Shown here in pieces: positions 33,588 through 41,576 of a stretch of DNA of 64,000 bases. Numbering within the stretch: the stretch's first letter is position 1; each line of letters begins with the position of its first letter. The position numbers were made by a program, and so were the translations under genes. The notes below the pieces were generated by a model, which saw nothing but the letters and a program-made list of their open reading frames with translations, did no database searches and was not told the DNA's origin. The DNA is from Streptomyces umbrinus. GTDB taxonomy: Bacteria > Actinomycetota > Actinomycetes > Streptomycetales > Streptomycetaceae. The stretch lies in the NCBI RefSeq assembly GCF_030817415.1, contig NZ_JAUSZI010000002.1, forward strand, positions 10,701,501 to 10,765,500, given 5' to 3'.

Positions 33588-34166
33588 CTAACCGTCCGTA
33601 GGTGCAGGGGAGTTGAGGGCCAGCAGCGACAGCAGTCCGCGAACTCCCGTGTCGAACGCGGCGGTCGAGCCGGAGGCGCGCGCCAGCACATAGCCGCCCT
33701 GGACCGTGGCGACGATCGTCGCGGCGATCTCCTCGCCGTCCAGCGAGGGCGCGAACTCGCCCCGCTCCTGCCCCTCCTCGACAAGCCCCGCGAGCCGCTC
33801 GCGCAGCCAGTCCAGCGTCTCGTCGACGGGCGCGCGCAGCTCCTCGCTCGCGATGACGTCCGGGTCCATGGTCAGCCGCCCGATCGGGCAGCCGCGCAGG
33901 ACATCGCGCTCACGACGCAGATACGCCTCGACACGCTCGTACGGAGAACCCGGGCCGCCGAGTACTCCCTCGGCGGTAGCGCGCATCTCCTCCGCCGTAC
34001 GCCGGATCGCGGCGAGTGCCAGATCGGGCTTGCCCGCGAAGTGGTGGTACATGCTGCCCTGCCCCGCCCCGGCCTGCTGCTGGATCGCCTTCGGGCTCGT
34101 GCCCACGTACCCCCGCTCCCACAACAGCTCGCGCGTGGCCTCGATCAACCGCTCCGGAGTGCTCAT
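33588..34166 (-). CDS. TetR-family transcriptional regulator
   Basis: A 192-residue repressor. The N-terminal helix-turn-helix (LLWERGYVGTSPKAIQQQAG then GSMYHHFAGKPDLALAAI) is standard. The ligand domain includes CPIGRLTMDPDV, a cysteine-bearing segment seen in NemR/AcnR-type members, so a reactive electrophile signal is possible. ATG 34166 lies 8 bases from a near-perfect 22-bp palindrome that should be its own operator. It is the first gene of a leftward set with DUF4865 and the phosphotriesterase-like gene. Confidence 0.88.
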   Translation of the reverse strand: MSTPERLIEATRELLWERGYVGTSPKAIQQQAGAGQGSMYHHFAGKPDLALAAIRRTAEEMRATAEGVLGGPGSPYERVEAYLRRERDVLRGCPIGRLTMDPDVIASEELRAPVDETLDWLRERLAGLVEEGQERGEFAPSLDGEEIAATIVATVQGGYVLARASGSTAAFDTGVRGLLSLLALNSPAPTDG

Positions 34167-34173
34167 GAAATCA

Positions 34174-34195
34174 CTGTACATACTAGTAGGTACAG
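34174..34195. promoter_or_regulatory. 22-bp palindromic operator for the TetR regulator
   Basis: Outer arms CTGTAC (34174-34179) and GTACAG (34190-34195) flank a perfect inner palindrome TACTAGTA (34181-34188); only the A/G pair at 34180/34189 mismatches. It is AT-rich against a GC-rich background and lies immediately upstream of the TetR start, as expected for autoregulation. Confidence 0.75.
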
Positions 34196-34346
34196 AATCG
34201 AGAGGGCAGCCGAGGGAGCAGCGGAGCACCCCGTTCCTACTCCCGCGGAGGTACGCGTACTGCCGCTGGCCGTACGACGACCCGGACCCCCTCCCGGCGC
34301 GAGTCTCGAAGCATCACCGGAACACCCACCGAGGAGATGACTTCAG

Positions 34347-34670
34347 ATGCAGACCCTGGCGCACTGGGACGGCGGGCCCGGCCCGTGGATCCTTCTCTTC
34401 CCGCTGATCTGGGCGGCCGTCGTGATCGGCGTCGTGACCGTCCTCCGCCGTACCGTCTGGCGCGGCCGTCGTGGCCCGTGGCGCGGTATGGACCGCACCG
34501 CGATGGACGTCCGCCCGACCGGCGACTCGCCGATCGCGATGCTCGGCCGGCGCTTCGCCTCCGGCGAGATCGACGAGGACGAGTACTGGCGTCGGCTCTC
34601 CGTCCTGGACGAGCAGTTCGGACGCACCGACCTCGGTCGTACGGGTATGGGCAAGGGCGGTGCGGCATGA
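34347..34670 (+). CDS. SHOCT-domain membrane protein
   Basis: A 107-residue protein with one N-terminal membrane helix (WILLFPLIWAAVVIGVVTVL) and a C-terminal SHOCT motif, SPIAMLGRRFASGEIDEDEY, a short helical domain usually found at the end of membrane or secreted proteins. Its stop overlaps the ABC ATPase ATG (ATGA), so it is made with the transporter and may be an accessory or sensing component. ATG 34347 follows GAGGAGATGA. Confidence 0.8.
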   Translation: MQTLAHWDGGPGPWILLFPLIWAAVVIGVVTVLRRTVWRGRRGPWRGMDRTAMDVRPTGDSPIAMLGRRFASGEIDEDEYWRRLSVLDEQFGRTDLGRTGMGKGGAA

Positions 34671-35446
34671 GCACCGCGACCGCCACGAAGGCCACGCGGA
34701 CCGCGGCACGTGTCGCCGACGCCGTGAAGGTGTACGGCAGCGGCGACACCGCCGTCCGGGCCCTGGACGGGGTGAGCGTCACCTTTCGGGCCGGACGCTT
34801 CACCGCGATCATGGGGCCCTCGGGCTCCGGCAAGTCCACCCTGATGCACTGCGCGGCCGGCCTGGACACCCTCACCTCGGGCGCGGCGTTCATCGGCGAC
34901 ACCGAACTGAGCAGCCTCGACGACCGCCGCCTCACACTGCTGCGGCGCGACCGCATCGGCTTCGTCTTCCAGGCCTTCAACCTGGTACCGACGCTGACCG
35001 TCGCGGAGAACATCACGCTGCCCATGGACCTCGCGGGCCGCCGGGGCGACGCCTCGTCGCAGGAGTGGATCGACGCGCTGGTCGATGTCGTCGGACTGCG
35101 CGACCGGCTGCACCACCGGCCCTCCGAACTCTCCGGCGGCCAGCAGCAACGCGTGGCCGTGGCAAGGGCGTTCGCCGGACAGCCCGACGTCGTCTTCGCC
35201 GACGAGCCCACCGGCAACCTCGACTCGCGCTCCGGCGAGGAGGTCCTGAACCTTCTCGGCCGGGCCGTACGCCAGATGGACCGCACGGTCGTCATGGTTA
35301 CCCACGACCCGGTCGCCGCCGCACATGCCGATGAGGTCGTCTTCCTCGCCGACGGCCGACTCGTCGACCGGATGGAAGCCCCCACGGCCGACAAGGTCCT
35401 GGACCGCATGAAGGCCTTCGACAGCAAGGGGGCGCCGCCGTCATGA
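34667..35446 (+). CDS. ABC transporter ATPase, MacB/LolD type
   Basis: A 259-residue ATPase. Walker A is GPSGSGKST, the Q-loop is FVFQAFNLVPTLT, the signature is LSGGQQQRV, Walker B is VVFADEPTGNLDSRSG, and the H-loop is MVTHD. This pattern marks the MacB/FtsE/LolD group, which works with FtsX-fold permeases in lipoprotein, peptide or antibiotic handling. Overlaps the SHOCT gene at its start. Its last twelve codons (MKAFDSKGAPPS) are copied in a mini-ORF immediately downstream. Confidence 0.92.
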   Translation: MSTATATKATRTAARVADAVKVYGSGDTAVRALDGVSVTFRAGRFTAIMGPSGSGKSTLMHCAAGLDTLTSGAAFIGDTELSSLDDRRLTLLRRDRIGFVFQAFNLVPTLTVAENITLPMDLAGRRGDASSQEWIDALVDVVGLRDRLHHRPSELSGGQQQRVAVARAFAGQPDVVFADEPTGNLDSRSGEEVLNLLGRAVRQMDRTVVMVTHDPVAAAHADEVVFLADGRLVDRMEAPTADKVLDRMKAFDSKGAPPS

Positions 35447-35493
35447 ACGCCTTCGACAGCAACAGCAACAGCAAGGGAGCGCAGTCGTCATGA
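35443..35493 (+). CDS. 16-codon mini-ORF from duplication of the ATPase 3' end
   Basis: ATG 35443 overlaps the ATPase stop (ATGA), and its stop TGA 35491-35493 overlaps the permease ATG at 35490 (ATGA). The peptide would be MNAFDSNSNSKGAQSS, clearly related to the ATPase tail MKAFDSKGAPPS with two extra Asn-Ser pairs. Both copies carry the ribosome binding site AGCAAGGGnGCGC before their ATGA. It probably arose by tandem duplication and now acts as a translational bridge; the peptide itself need have no function. Confidence 0.6.
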   Translation: MNAFDSNSNSKGAQSS

Positions 35494-38051
35494 ACGCCTC
35501 CGTGCGCATCAGCGTCTCGTCCCTGCGCGCCCACAAGCGCCGCTTCGCCGGTACGTTCCTGGCGGTGCTCCTCGGTGTCGCCTTCCTGGCCGGCACCCTC
35601 GTCATGGGCGACACCCTGCGCGCCAGCTTCGACACGATGTTCGGCAACGCCACGAGCGGCACCGACGCCGTCGTCCGCAGTGCCGGCACCATCACCACGC
35701 CGGGCGAGAACCAGGGCGTACGGCAGCCCGTCGACACCGACCTGGCGACGGCCGTCGAGAAGGCTCCGGGGGTCGCGGCCGCCGAGCCCGACATCCAGGG
35801 TGCAGGACAGCTCGTCGGCGCCAACGGCAAGCCCATCGGCGGCCAGGGCCCGCCCACCCTCGCGGGCAACTGGATCGACGACCCGAAGCTCAACTCGTAC
35901 CAACTGGCCGAAGGCCGCGCCCCATCGAAGTCCGGCGAGGTCGTCGTCAACCGCGGTGCCGCCGAGAAGGGCGACCTGAAGATCGGCGACACGACGACCC
36001 TGCGGACGCCCGACCCGGTCAAGGTGACCATCGTCGGCCTGGCGACCTTCGGTGGCGAGGACGGCATGGCCCAGGTGACCTACACCGGCATGACGCGGTC
36101 CGACGCCGAGAAGTACCTGACCGCGAAGCCCGGCGAGGCCGCGAGCATCCTGGTGCGGGCCGGGCCCGGCACCGGTCAGCAGGAACTCGTCGACGCCCTG
36201 ACTCCCGTACTGCCCAAGGGGGTTGAGGCGATCACCGGCCAGGAGCTGGCCGCGGAGAACACCGACATGATCTCCGGCCAGTTCCTGTCGCTCTTCACCA
36301 CCTTCCTGCTGGTGTTCTCCGGTGTGGCGCTGCTGGTCGCGACCTTCTCCATCCACAACACCTTCGCGATCGTCGTCGCCCAACGCACCCGCGAGAACGC
36401 CCTGTTGCGCGCTCTCGGCGCCTCACGCCGGCAGGTCACCGCGTCGACCCTGGTCGAGGCGAGCGTCGTCGCCGTGGTCGCGTCCGCCGCTGGGCTCGCG
36501 GGCGGCATCGGAATCGCGGCGGGACTCCAGGCACTGTTCCCGGCCATCGGATTCCCGTTCCCCGAGGGCGACTTGGTGATCAGCGGACTGTCCATGACCC
36601 TTCCGCTCGCGGTCGGTATCGTGGTCTGCATCGGCTCCGCGCTGCTGCCCGCAGTACGCGCCGGGCGCACCGCACCACTGGCAGCCCTGCGGGAGACGGC
36701 CGTCGACCAGTCCGGCGCGTCCCGCACCCGCGCCGTGGTGGGCACCGGTCTCGCGGCGCTGGCGGTCGCCGTCACGCTGACCGGCGTCATCGTCAGCCCG
36801 TCCCTGTGGCTCGCGGGAATCGGCGCGATCCTGGCGCTCGCCGCCTTCGTGGTCCTCGGCCCGGTCGCCTCGACCACCGCCGTACGTGTCCTCGGCAGCC
36901 CGCTCGACAGGCTGCGTGGAGTCACCGGCGGCCTGGCCAGGCGCAACGCCCTGCGCAGCCCCAAGCGGACCGCGGCCACGGCCAGCGCGCTGATGATCGG
37001 CGTCGCCGTCGTCTCCTTGTTCACCGTCTTCGGCGCCTCGCTGAAGGCCACCATGGACCAGACGGTGTCCCGGTCCTTCGCGGGCGACGTCGCGGTGAGC
37101 ACCCCGTCGTTCGGCGCGGGCGGCAGCGGACTGAGCCCGCGGCTCGCCCCCGCGATCGCCGAGCGGCCCGAGGTCGACACGGCGGTCGGACTCGGCCGCG
37201 GTGTCGCCGAAGTCGACGGCAAGGGGCGGGCGTTGACCGTCACCGACCCGGTCGCGCTGGAGCGCACCTTCGACCTCGGCGACGTACAGGGCTCGATGCG
37301 CGACCTCGGCGACGACGGCATCGCCATCACCGAGAACGAGGCCGACAAGCAGGGCCTCAAGACCGGCGACACCGCCCGACTGGCCTTCACCGACGGCAAG
37401 AAGCAGACCTTCACGGTCCGCGCGGTCTACGGCCGGTCCGAGCTCGCGGGCGACTACGTCATCACCCGCGACGCCTGGGCCCCGCACCGCACCCAGGACT
37501 CCGACACGCTCGTGGCCGTCACCTTCAAGGACGGCGTGAGCGCGGCCGACGGGAAGGCGGCGGTGGAGAAGGTCGCGACGGCGTACGGCAATCCGGAGGT
37601 GCAGACCCGCGACGAGTACGCGCAGTCCTCGGCCGGCGGCATCGACATGATGCTCACCCTGGTCTACGCGCTCCTCGCGCTCGCGGTGCTCATCGCACTG
37701 CTCGGCATCGCCAACACGCTGACCCTCGCGGTCCACGAACGCACCCGCGAACTCGGCCTGTTGAGGGCCGTCGGGCAGACAAGGGCGCAACTGCGGGCCA
37801 TGGTCCGCTGGGAGTCAGTGCTGGTCGCCGCGTTCGGCACGGTGGGCGGACTCGCACTCGGCGGATTCCTCGGGTGGGTGCTCGTCAAGGCATCCGACGG
37901 AGCGTCCGACAGCGCCTTCGCCTTCGCGATGCCGCCGTTCCAGCTCACCGTGGTGGCCCTCGTGGGGGTCGCGGCCGGAGCCCTCGCGGGCCTGCGCCCG
38001 GCCCGGCGGGCGGCACGCCTCGACGTACTGCGCGCCATCGCCACCGAGTAG
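35490..38051 (+). CDS. FtsX-family ABC transporter permease
   Basis: An 853-residue permease with two FtsX domains. Helix 1 (FAGTFLAVLLGVAFLAGTLV) is followed by a large extracellular MacB-type domain. Three helices near residues 265-395 include RENALLRALGASRRQV, then come a pair of helices, a second extracellular domain, and three final helices with RTRELGLLRAVGQTRAQLRAM. It ends RAARLDVLRAIATE, a common last motif. It partners the ATPase upstream. Such actinobacterial permeases export or remodel lipids, peptides or drugs; the substrate is unknown. Confidence 0.9.
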   Translation: MNASVRISVSSLRAHKRRFAGTFLAVLLGVAFLAGTLVMGDTLRASFDTMFGNATSGTDAVVRSAGTITTPGENQGVRQPVDTDLATAVEKAPGVAAAEPDIQGAGQLVGANGKPIGGQGPPTLAGNWIDDPKLNSYQLAEGRAPSKSGEVVVNRGAAEKGDLKIGDTTTLRTPDPVKVTIVGLATFGGEDGMAQVTYTGMTRSDAEKYLTAKPGEAASILVRAGPGTGQQELVDALTPVLPKGVEAITGQELAAENTDMISGQFLSLFTTFLLVFSGVALLVATFSIHNTFAIVVAQRTRENALLRALGASRRQVTASTLVEASVVAVVASAAGLAGGIGIAAGLQALFPAIGFPFPEGDLVISGLSMTLPLAVGIVVCIGSALLPAVRAGRTAPLAALRETAVDQSGASRTRAVVGTGLAALAVAVTLTGVIVSPSLWLAGIGAILALAAFVVLGPVASTTAVRVLGSPLDRLRGVTGGLARRNALRSPKRTAATASALMIGVAVVSLFTVFGASLKATMDQTVSRSFAGDVAVSTPSFGAGGSGLSPRLAPAIAERPEVDTAVGLGRGVAEVDGKGRALTVTDPVALERTFDLGDVQGSMRDLGDDGIAITENEADKQGLKTGDTARLAFTDGKKQTFTVRAVYGRSELAGDYVITRDAWAPHRTQDSDTLVAVTFKDGVSAADGKAAVEKVATAYGNPEVQTRDEYAQSSAGGIDMMLTLVYALLALAVLIALLGIANTLTLAVHERTRELGLLRAVGQTRAQLRAMVRWESVLVAAFGTVGGLALGGFLGWVLVKASDGASDSAFAFAMPPFQLTVVALVGVAAGALAGLRPARRAARLDVLRAIATE

Positions 38052-38206
38052 ACGGGTGGGCGTGCCGGCTCCGTCGCATGGACGGACCGGTACGCCCTCG
38101 CCACCGAGTGGACCGAACAACGGGCCTTCGCCACCGAGCGGCGGACCTTCGCCAACGATCGGCGGACCTTCGCCACCGAGCGGCGGACCTTCGCCAACGA
38201 TCGGCG
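38037..38206. repeat. Degenerate and tandem repeats derived from the permease 3' end
   Basis: Four tandem copies of a 21-base unit run from 38126 to 38206, alternating CTTCGCCACCGAGCGGCGGA-C and CTTCGCCAACGATCGGCGGA-C (the last one shortened). Two partial copies precede them: TCGCCACCGAGTAGAC at the permease stop and TCGCCACCGAGTGGAC near 38098. The tract fills the gap between the convergent permease and ATP-binding protein genes. Confidence 0.85.
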
Positions 38207-38230
38207 CAGGAGGCCCCGGTCACCGCCCGG

Positions 38231-38764
38231 TCAGCCGGCAACGGCCGACCGGGCGGGAGCGTGTCCGGTGCTGAGCGTGCCGGCGGCGTGCTCCACCTCC
38301 GCGAAACTGCGCGCGGGCGACTCGGCGGCCGCGCCGTACGGAGGACAGGCCGGCAGACCCGCCGTGGCGGAGGCGGCCGGAAGAGTGAACCACACGACCT
38401 TGCCCGACTCGCCGTCCGGCCGCACACCCCAGCTCTCGCTGAACGCGGCGACCATCGCGAGACCGCGTCCGCAGGTCGCGGAGGAGTCGGCCTCCCGCAC
38501 CTCGGGAAGGCGCGGGTCGTTGTCGTGCACCGAGACCGTGAGCCGGTCGAGCAGCAGCTCGATCTCCACGGTGCACAGCTTGTCGGGCACGGCGTGCCGG
38601 TGGACGTTGGTCAACAGCTCCGTCACACCGAGCGCGGCCCGGTCTATCAACGGATCGAGATGCCAGTAGCGCAACTGCGCAGATACGATTCTGCGGACCT
38701 GGCCGATCCGCGACGGCAGGGCTTGGAGCTCCACCGTGCAATGCCTGCTTGGCTGGCTGATCAC
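38231..38764 (-). CDS. RsbW-like anti-sigma/regulatory ATP-binding protein
   Basis: A 177-residue GHKL ATPase-fold protein of the kind abundant in Streptomyces (HATPase_c_2). The N-box is VTELLTNVHRHA, the G1 box is SVHDNDPRLP, and the G2 region is CGRGLAMVAAFSESWG. The C-terminal 45 residues are Ala/Pro-rich. GTG 38764 is preceded by GGGGAG. The family inhibits sigma factors by serine kinase activity or works with anti-anti-sigma partners; no partner lies next to it. Confidence 0.85.
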   Translation of the reverse strand: MISQPSRHCTVELQALPSRIGQVRRIVSAQLRYWHLDPLIDRAALGVTELLTNVHRHAVPDKLCTVEIELLLDRLTVSVHDNDPRLPEVREADSSATCGRGLAMVAAFSESWGVRPDGESGKVVWFTLPAASATAGLPACPPYGAAAESPARSFAEVEHAAGTLSTGHAPARSAVAG

Positions 38765-38991
38765 GGCTGCGACTCCCCGAATTGAGGTCCGGAAGAAGAC
38801 GGAGTACGGATCCAGCGGGCGGCCTGAGTGCAAACGACCGCCCGCGGTTGGTGCCCGGCGGGCTGGTTCGCAGCGTTATCGCCGGTAAACCCAGAGTGAC
38901 GTGAGAACAGCGTGACGCAGGAGGTGCGGTCTCGCAACTCGCGGTGTCCGCGGCGGTGTCCCTGGTGACCGGCCCGGCAACGGGAGGGCGC

Positions 38992-39315
38992 TCAGCGCCC
39001 GCGCCCCGCCGCCTTGCGCACGGCCTCGATGAACCGGCTGGCAGCCGGTGGACCCGGTTCCCCCGGAGCCGGGTCGTGGTCCCTCAGTGTGAGCAGATAG
39101 CGCGTGCCGTTGACGTCCGCCATGGCCCGGTCGTCATGGGCGAACCAGGGCTTCGACGCCCGGACCGCCTGCACCGGCGCGCTGTCGATCTCGCTGCCGT
39201 AACTGGTGAGCAACTCCAGCCTGCCGTCGCTGATCCGGACCTGTCCGGCCCGGGTGAGCGAACGCAGCCTCTTTCCGATCCGCACGCCCGTGGCCGTGAA
39301 CTCCGGCTCCGCCAT
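38992..39315 (-). CDS. Hypothetical protein
   Basis: A 107-residue soluble, beta-rich protein (VRIGKRLRSLTRAGQVRIS, LELLTSYGSEIDSAP, TRYLLTLRDHD). I recognise no family. ATG 39315 has a G-rich ribosome binding site, and the 74-residue in-frame extension upstream looks non-coding (Arg/Gly-rich). The C-terminus is basic. It stands alone between the RsbW-like gene and a divergent cysteine-synthase-family gene. Confidence 0.6.
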   Translation of the reverse strand: MAEPEFTATGVRIGKRLRSLTRAGQVRISDGRLELLTSYGSEIDSAPVQAVRASKPWFAHDDRAMADVNGTRYLLTLRDHDPAPGEPGPPAASRFIEAVRKAAGRGR

Positions 39316-39677
39316 GTGCCCCGCCCCCTTGTGCGCTTCGGCCCGTGTGTTTCGGTCCTGCCAGGCCTGCTTCGGTCCGGCCACGCCGCGACCCGGGTGG
39401 ATCCCGCTCCAGTGTGCGTCCCCGCCCGGAGCGGCGTCCCATGCGGTGCAGTCTGCCCGCCTTCGGTGTCGAGCACCAGTGCGCATGACGACGTCACGGG
39501 TGCTCTCCGGCGCACTCGCGCGAATGCGCCCCCCCATCGCCCGACGCGGGCTGCGCCAGGGGTTCCTTTGAGGTGCTCAAAGGTGTGTTTATGCAGGTGA
39601 GAAGCGTGCGGAAGGTGCATATGATCGAGGTGTCCGATCGCGTGAACCGGCGTCGGCACAACCGAAGGAGCCCCGCC
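39316..39677. other. Intergenic region, 362 bases
   Basis: Divergent gap between the hypothetical gene and the cysteine-synthase-family gene. It holds a perfect 19-base hairpin/palindrome at 39565-39583 and a CATATGAT (39618-39625) that could be a -10 element. I see no further gene. Confidence 0.5.
39565..39583. promoter_or_regulatory. Perfect 8-bp inverted repeat upstream of the cysteine-synthase-family gene
   Basis: CCTTTGAGGTGCTCAAAGG has exact 8-base arms around GTG and lies about 95 bases before the start. It is a likely repressor or activator site, possibly sulphur-responsive given the gene it precedes. Confidence 0.5.
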
Positions 39678-40811
39678 GTGACCACCCCACAGCAGGCCCG
39701 CACCCATGAGCCGATGGCCACGCTCGATGTCGATCACAGCGACGCGGAGTACCGGCACTGGCTCAAAGAAGCCGTACGGAAGGTCCAGGCCGACTCGAAC
39801 AGATCGGCAGACACCCACCTCCTGCGCTTCCCGCTGCCCGAGAAGTGGGGCATCGACCTCTACCTCAAGGACGAGTCCACCCACCCCACCGGCAGCCTCA
39901 AGCACCGCCTGGCCCGCTCACTGTTCCTGTACGGCCTGTGCAACGGCTGGATCCGCCGCGACCGCCCCGTCATCGAGGCGTCCAGCGGCTCCACCGCCGT
40001 CTCCGAGGCCTACTTCGCGAAGCTGATCGGGGTGCCCTTCATCGCTGTCATGCCCCGCACGACCAGCCCCGAGAAATGCCGCCTGATCGAATTCCACGGC
40101 GGACAGTGCCACTTCGTGGACGACCCGCGGACGATGTACGAGGAGTCGGCGGCCCTCGCGGCCGACACCGGCGGGCACTACATGGACCAGTTCACCTACG
40201 CGGAGCGGGCCACCGACTGGCGCGGCAACAACAACATCGCCGAATCGATCTACCGCCAGTTGGAGTTGGAGCGCTACCCGGAGCCGGCCTGGATCGTCGC
40301 CACGGCAGGCACGGGCGGTACGTCGGCGACCATCGCCCGGTACGTGCACTACATGCAGCACAACACCCGTATCTGTGTGGCCGATCCGGAGAACTCCTGT
40401 TTCTTCGAGGGCTGGACCACGGGCGACGCGGACGTCACCACCGACTGCGGGTCGCGCATCGAGGGCATCGGCCGACCGCGGATGGAACCGAGCTTCGTGC
40501 CGGGAGCCATCGACCGGATGATGAAGGTGCCGGACGCGGCGAGTGTGGCCGCCGTGCGGGCGCTGGAGGCGGCCATCGGACGCAAGGCGGGGGGCTCGAC
40601 CGGGACGGGGTTGTGGAGTGCGCTGAAGATCGTGGCGGAGATGGTGGGTGCGGGGCGGACGGGGAGTGTGGTGACTCTGTTGTGCGACCCCGGGGATCGG
40701 TATCTGGACAAGTACTACTCGGATGAGTGGGTGGCCGGTCAGGGGCTGGACATCGAGCCGTACGCTGCCGCGATCGAGTCGTTGTTGGCCACGGGGGTCT
40801 GGCCGGATTGA
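39678..40811 (+). CDS. Cysteine synthase-family PLP enzyme (Cds1-like)
   Basis: A 377-residue fold type II PLP enzyme. The Schiff-base lysine is K75 in [11 protein letters not shown], the substrate loop is [15 protein letters not shown], and the phosphate loop is GTGGTSATI. Length and motif wording resemble the actinobacterial Cds1 (L-cysteine desulfhydrase) group rather than CysK. It would handle cysteine or a serine derivative in the cytoplasm. GTG 39678 follows GAAGGAG by seven bases; the in-frame ATG at 39573 has no such site. It retains the standard lysine motif that the PLP enzyme of the 10.4-18 kb operon lacks. Confidence 0.82.
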   Translation: MTTPQQARTHEPMATLDVDHSDAEYRHWLKEAVRKVQADSNRSADTHLLRFPLPEKWGIDLYLKDESTHPTGSLKHRLARSLFLYGLCNGWIRRDRPVIEASSGSTAVSEAYFAKLIGVPFIAVMPRTTSPEKCRLIEFHGGQCHFVDDPRTMYEESAALAADTGGHYMDQFTYAERATDWRGNNNIAESIYRQLELERYPEPAWIVATAGTGGTSATIARYVHYMQHNTRICVADPENSCFFEGWTTGDADVTTDCGSRIEGIGRPRMEPSFVPGAIDRMMKVPDAASVAAVRALEAAIGRKAGGSTGTGLWSALKIVAEMVGAGRTGSVVTLLCDPGDRYLDKYYSDEWVAGQGLDIEPYAAAIESLLATGVWPD

Positions 40812-40850
40812 GGAGTTCGCTGGGCGTGCAACCGCGTCTGAGGGCTGTCT

Positions 40851-40914
40851 GTGGCTGGTCGCGCCCACGCGGCGGAGCCGCATGATGTAACAGCCCCGCG
40901 CCCCTTCAGGGCGC
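40851..40914. repeat. Streptomyces palindromic intergenic repeat (copy 2)
   Basis: Begins GTGGCTGGTCGCGCCCACGC and ends in the hairpin GCGCCC-CTTCA-GGGCGC (40898-40914), a sequence recurrent between Streptomyces genes and related to the repeat at 31871. The SRPBCC stop codon (40906-40908) lies inside the hairpin loop, so it probably terminates both convergent genes. Confidence 0.7.
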
Positions 40915-41388
40915 GTGCGTGGAGCTCAGTTTCCGGTCCAGCTTCGTCACCGCGTCGCGGAACGCCCTGCCCAGGCCCGCGCGGCCCAGCTTTATCGCGA
41001 AGCGGAACGGGGCGGTTCCGTCGGCGGCCCAGGTCCACTGGACTCTCGTACCCGTGCCGTCCCGGGTGAGGCGCCACTCCTCGACGAGGGCGCGGGTGCC
41101 GGGAGCGTTCGTCACGTCGACGCGGTACGTGTAGACCTCGGAGGGCTCGGCCGCGAGGATCGTCTCCTCGAAGCGTGTTCCGCCCTTCAGCCGGACCTGC
41201 CGCCCGGTCCCGTCCTCGGTCGGGCGGGCCGTTCTCACCGCAGAGAACCACTCGGGCCAGTCGGCCACGTCCTCGGCCAGCGCGCGATAGACGGTCTCGG
41301 GGGACGAGGCGATCCCTCTCGCGAACACGAGGCGCAGGGGAGCGGTCTCGACGAAGTCGAGTCCCACCGGACGCAGTCGGTGTGCCAT
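40906..41388 (-). CDS. SRPBCC (START-like) family protein
   Basis: A 160-residue protein of the polyketide cyclase/dehydrase superfamily, which forms a helix-grip cavity for hydrophobic ligands. Typical blocks are IASSPETVYRALAEDVADWP at the N-terminus, VEEWRLTRDGTGTRVQWTW in the beta sheet, and the long C-terminal helix. ATG 41388 has GAGGGGG upstream. Streptomyces has many such proteins; no pathway is implied by its neighbours. Confidence 0.8.
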   Translation of the reverse strand: MAHRLRPVGLDFVETAPLRLVFARGIASSPETVYRALAEDVADWPEWFSAVRTARPTEDGTGRQVRLKGGTRFEETILAAEPSEVYTYRVDVTNAPGTRALVEEWRLTRDGTGTRVQWTWAADGTAPFRFAIKLGRAGLGRAFRDAVTKLDRKLSSTHAP

Positions 41389-41576
41389 GTACGGACCCCC
41401 TCGCGGGAACAACTCGCGGGAACAGACGGGGAACCAATCCGAACGCAGCCCCGCAACGCGGCGGTTGACGAGGCATCGTCACCATAGCTGGCGGCCCGTC
41501 AGCTGTCTGTACCGCCCACCGATGCCCCGCCGCTGTCAGACGTCCGCAGTCGTCAGTCGTCAGACGTCCGTCTCCG

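Noticed and set aside
38126..38206. Tandem 21-base array considered as a CRISPR
   Set aside because: No spacers between units and no cas genes; it is a simple tandem duplication.
38056..38274. Open frame on the repeat tract encoding PSPPSGG repeats
   Set aside because: No ribosome binding site; the periodic peptide follows from the DNA repeat.
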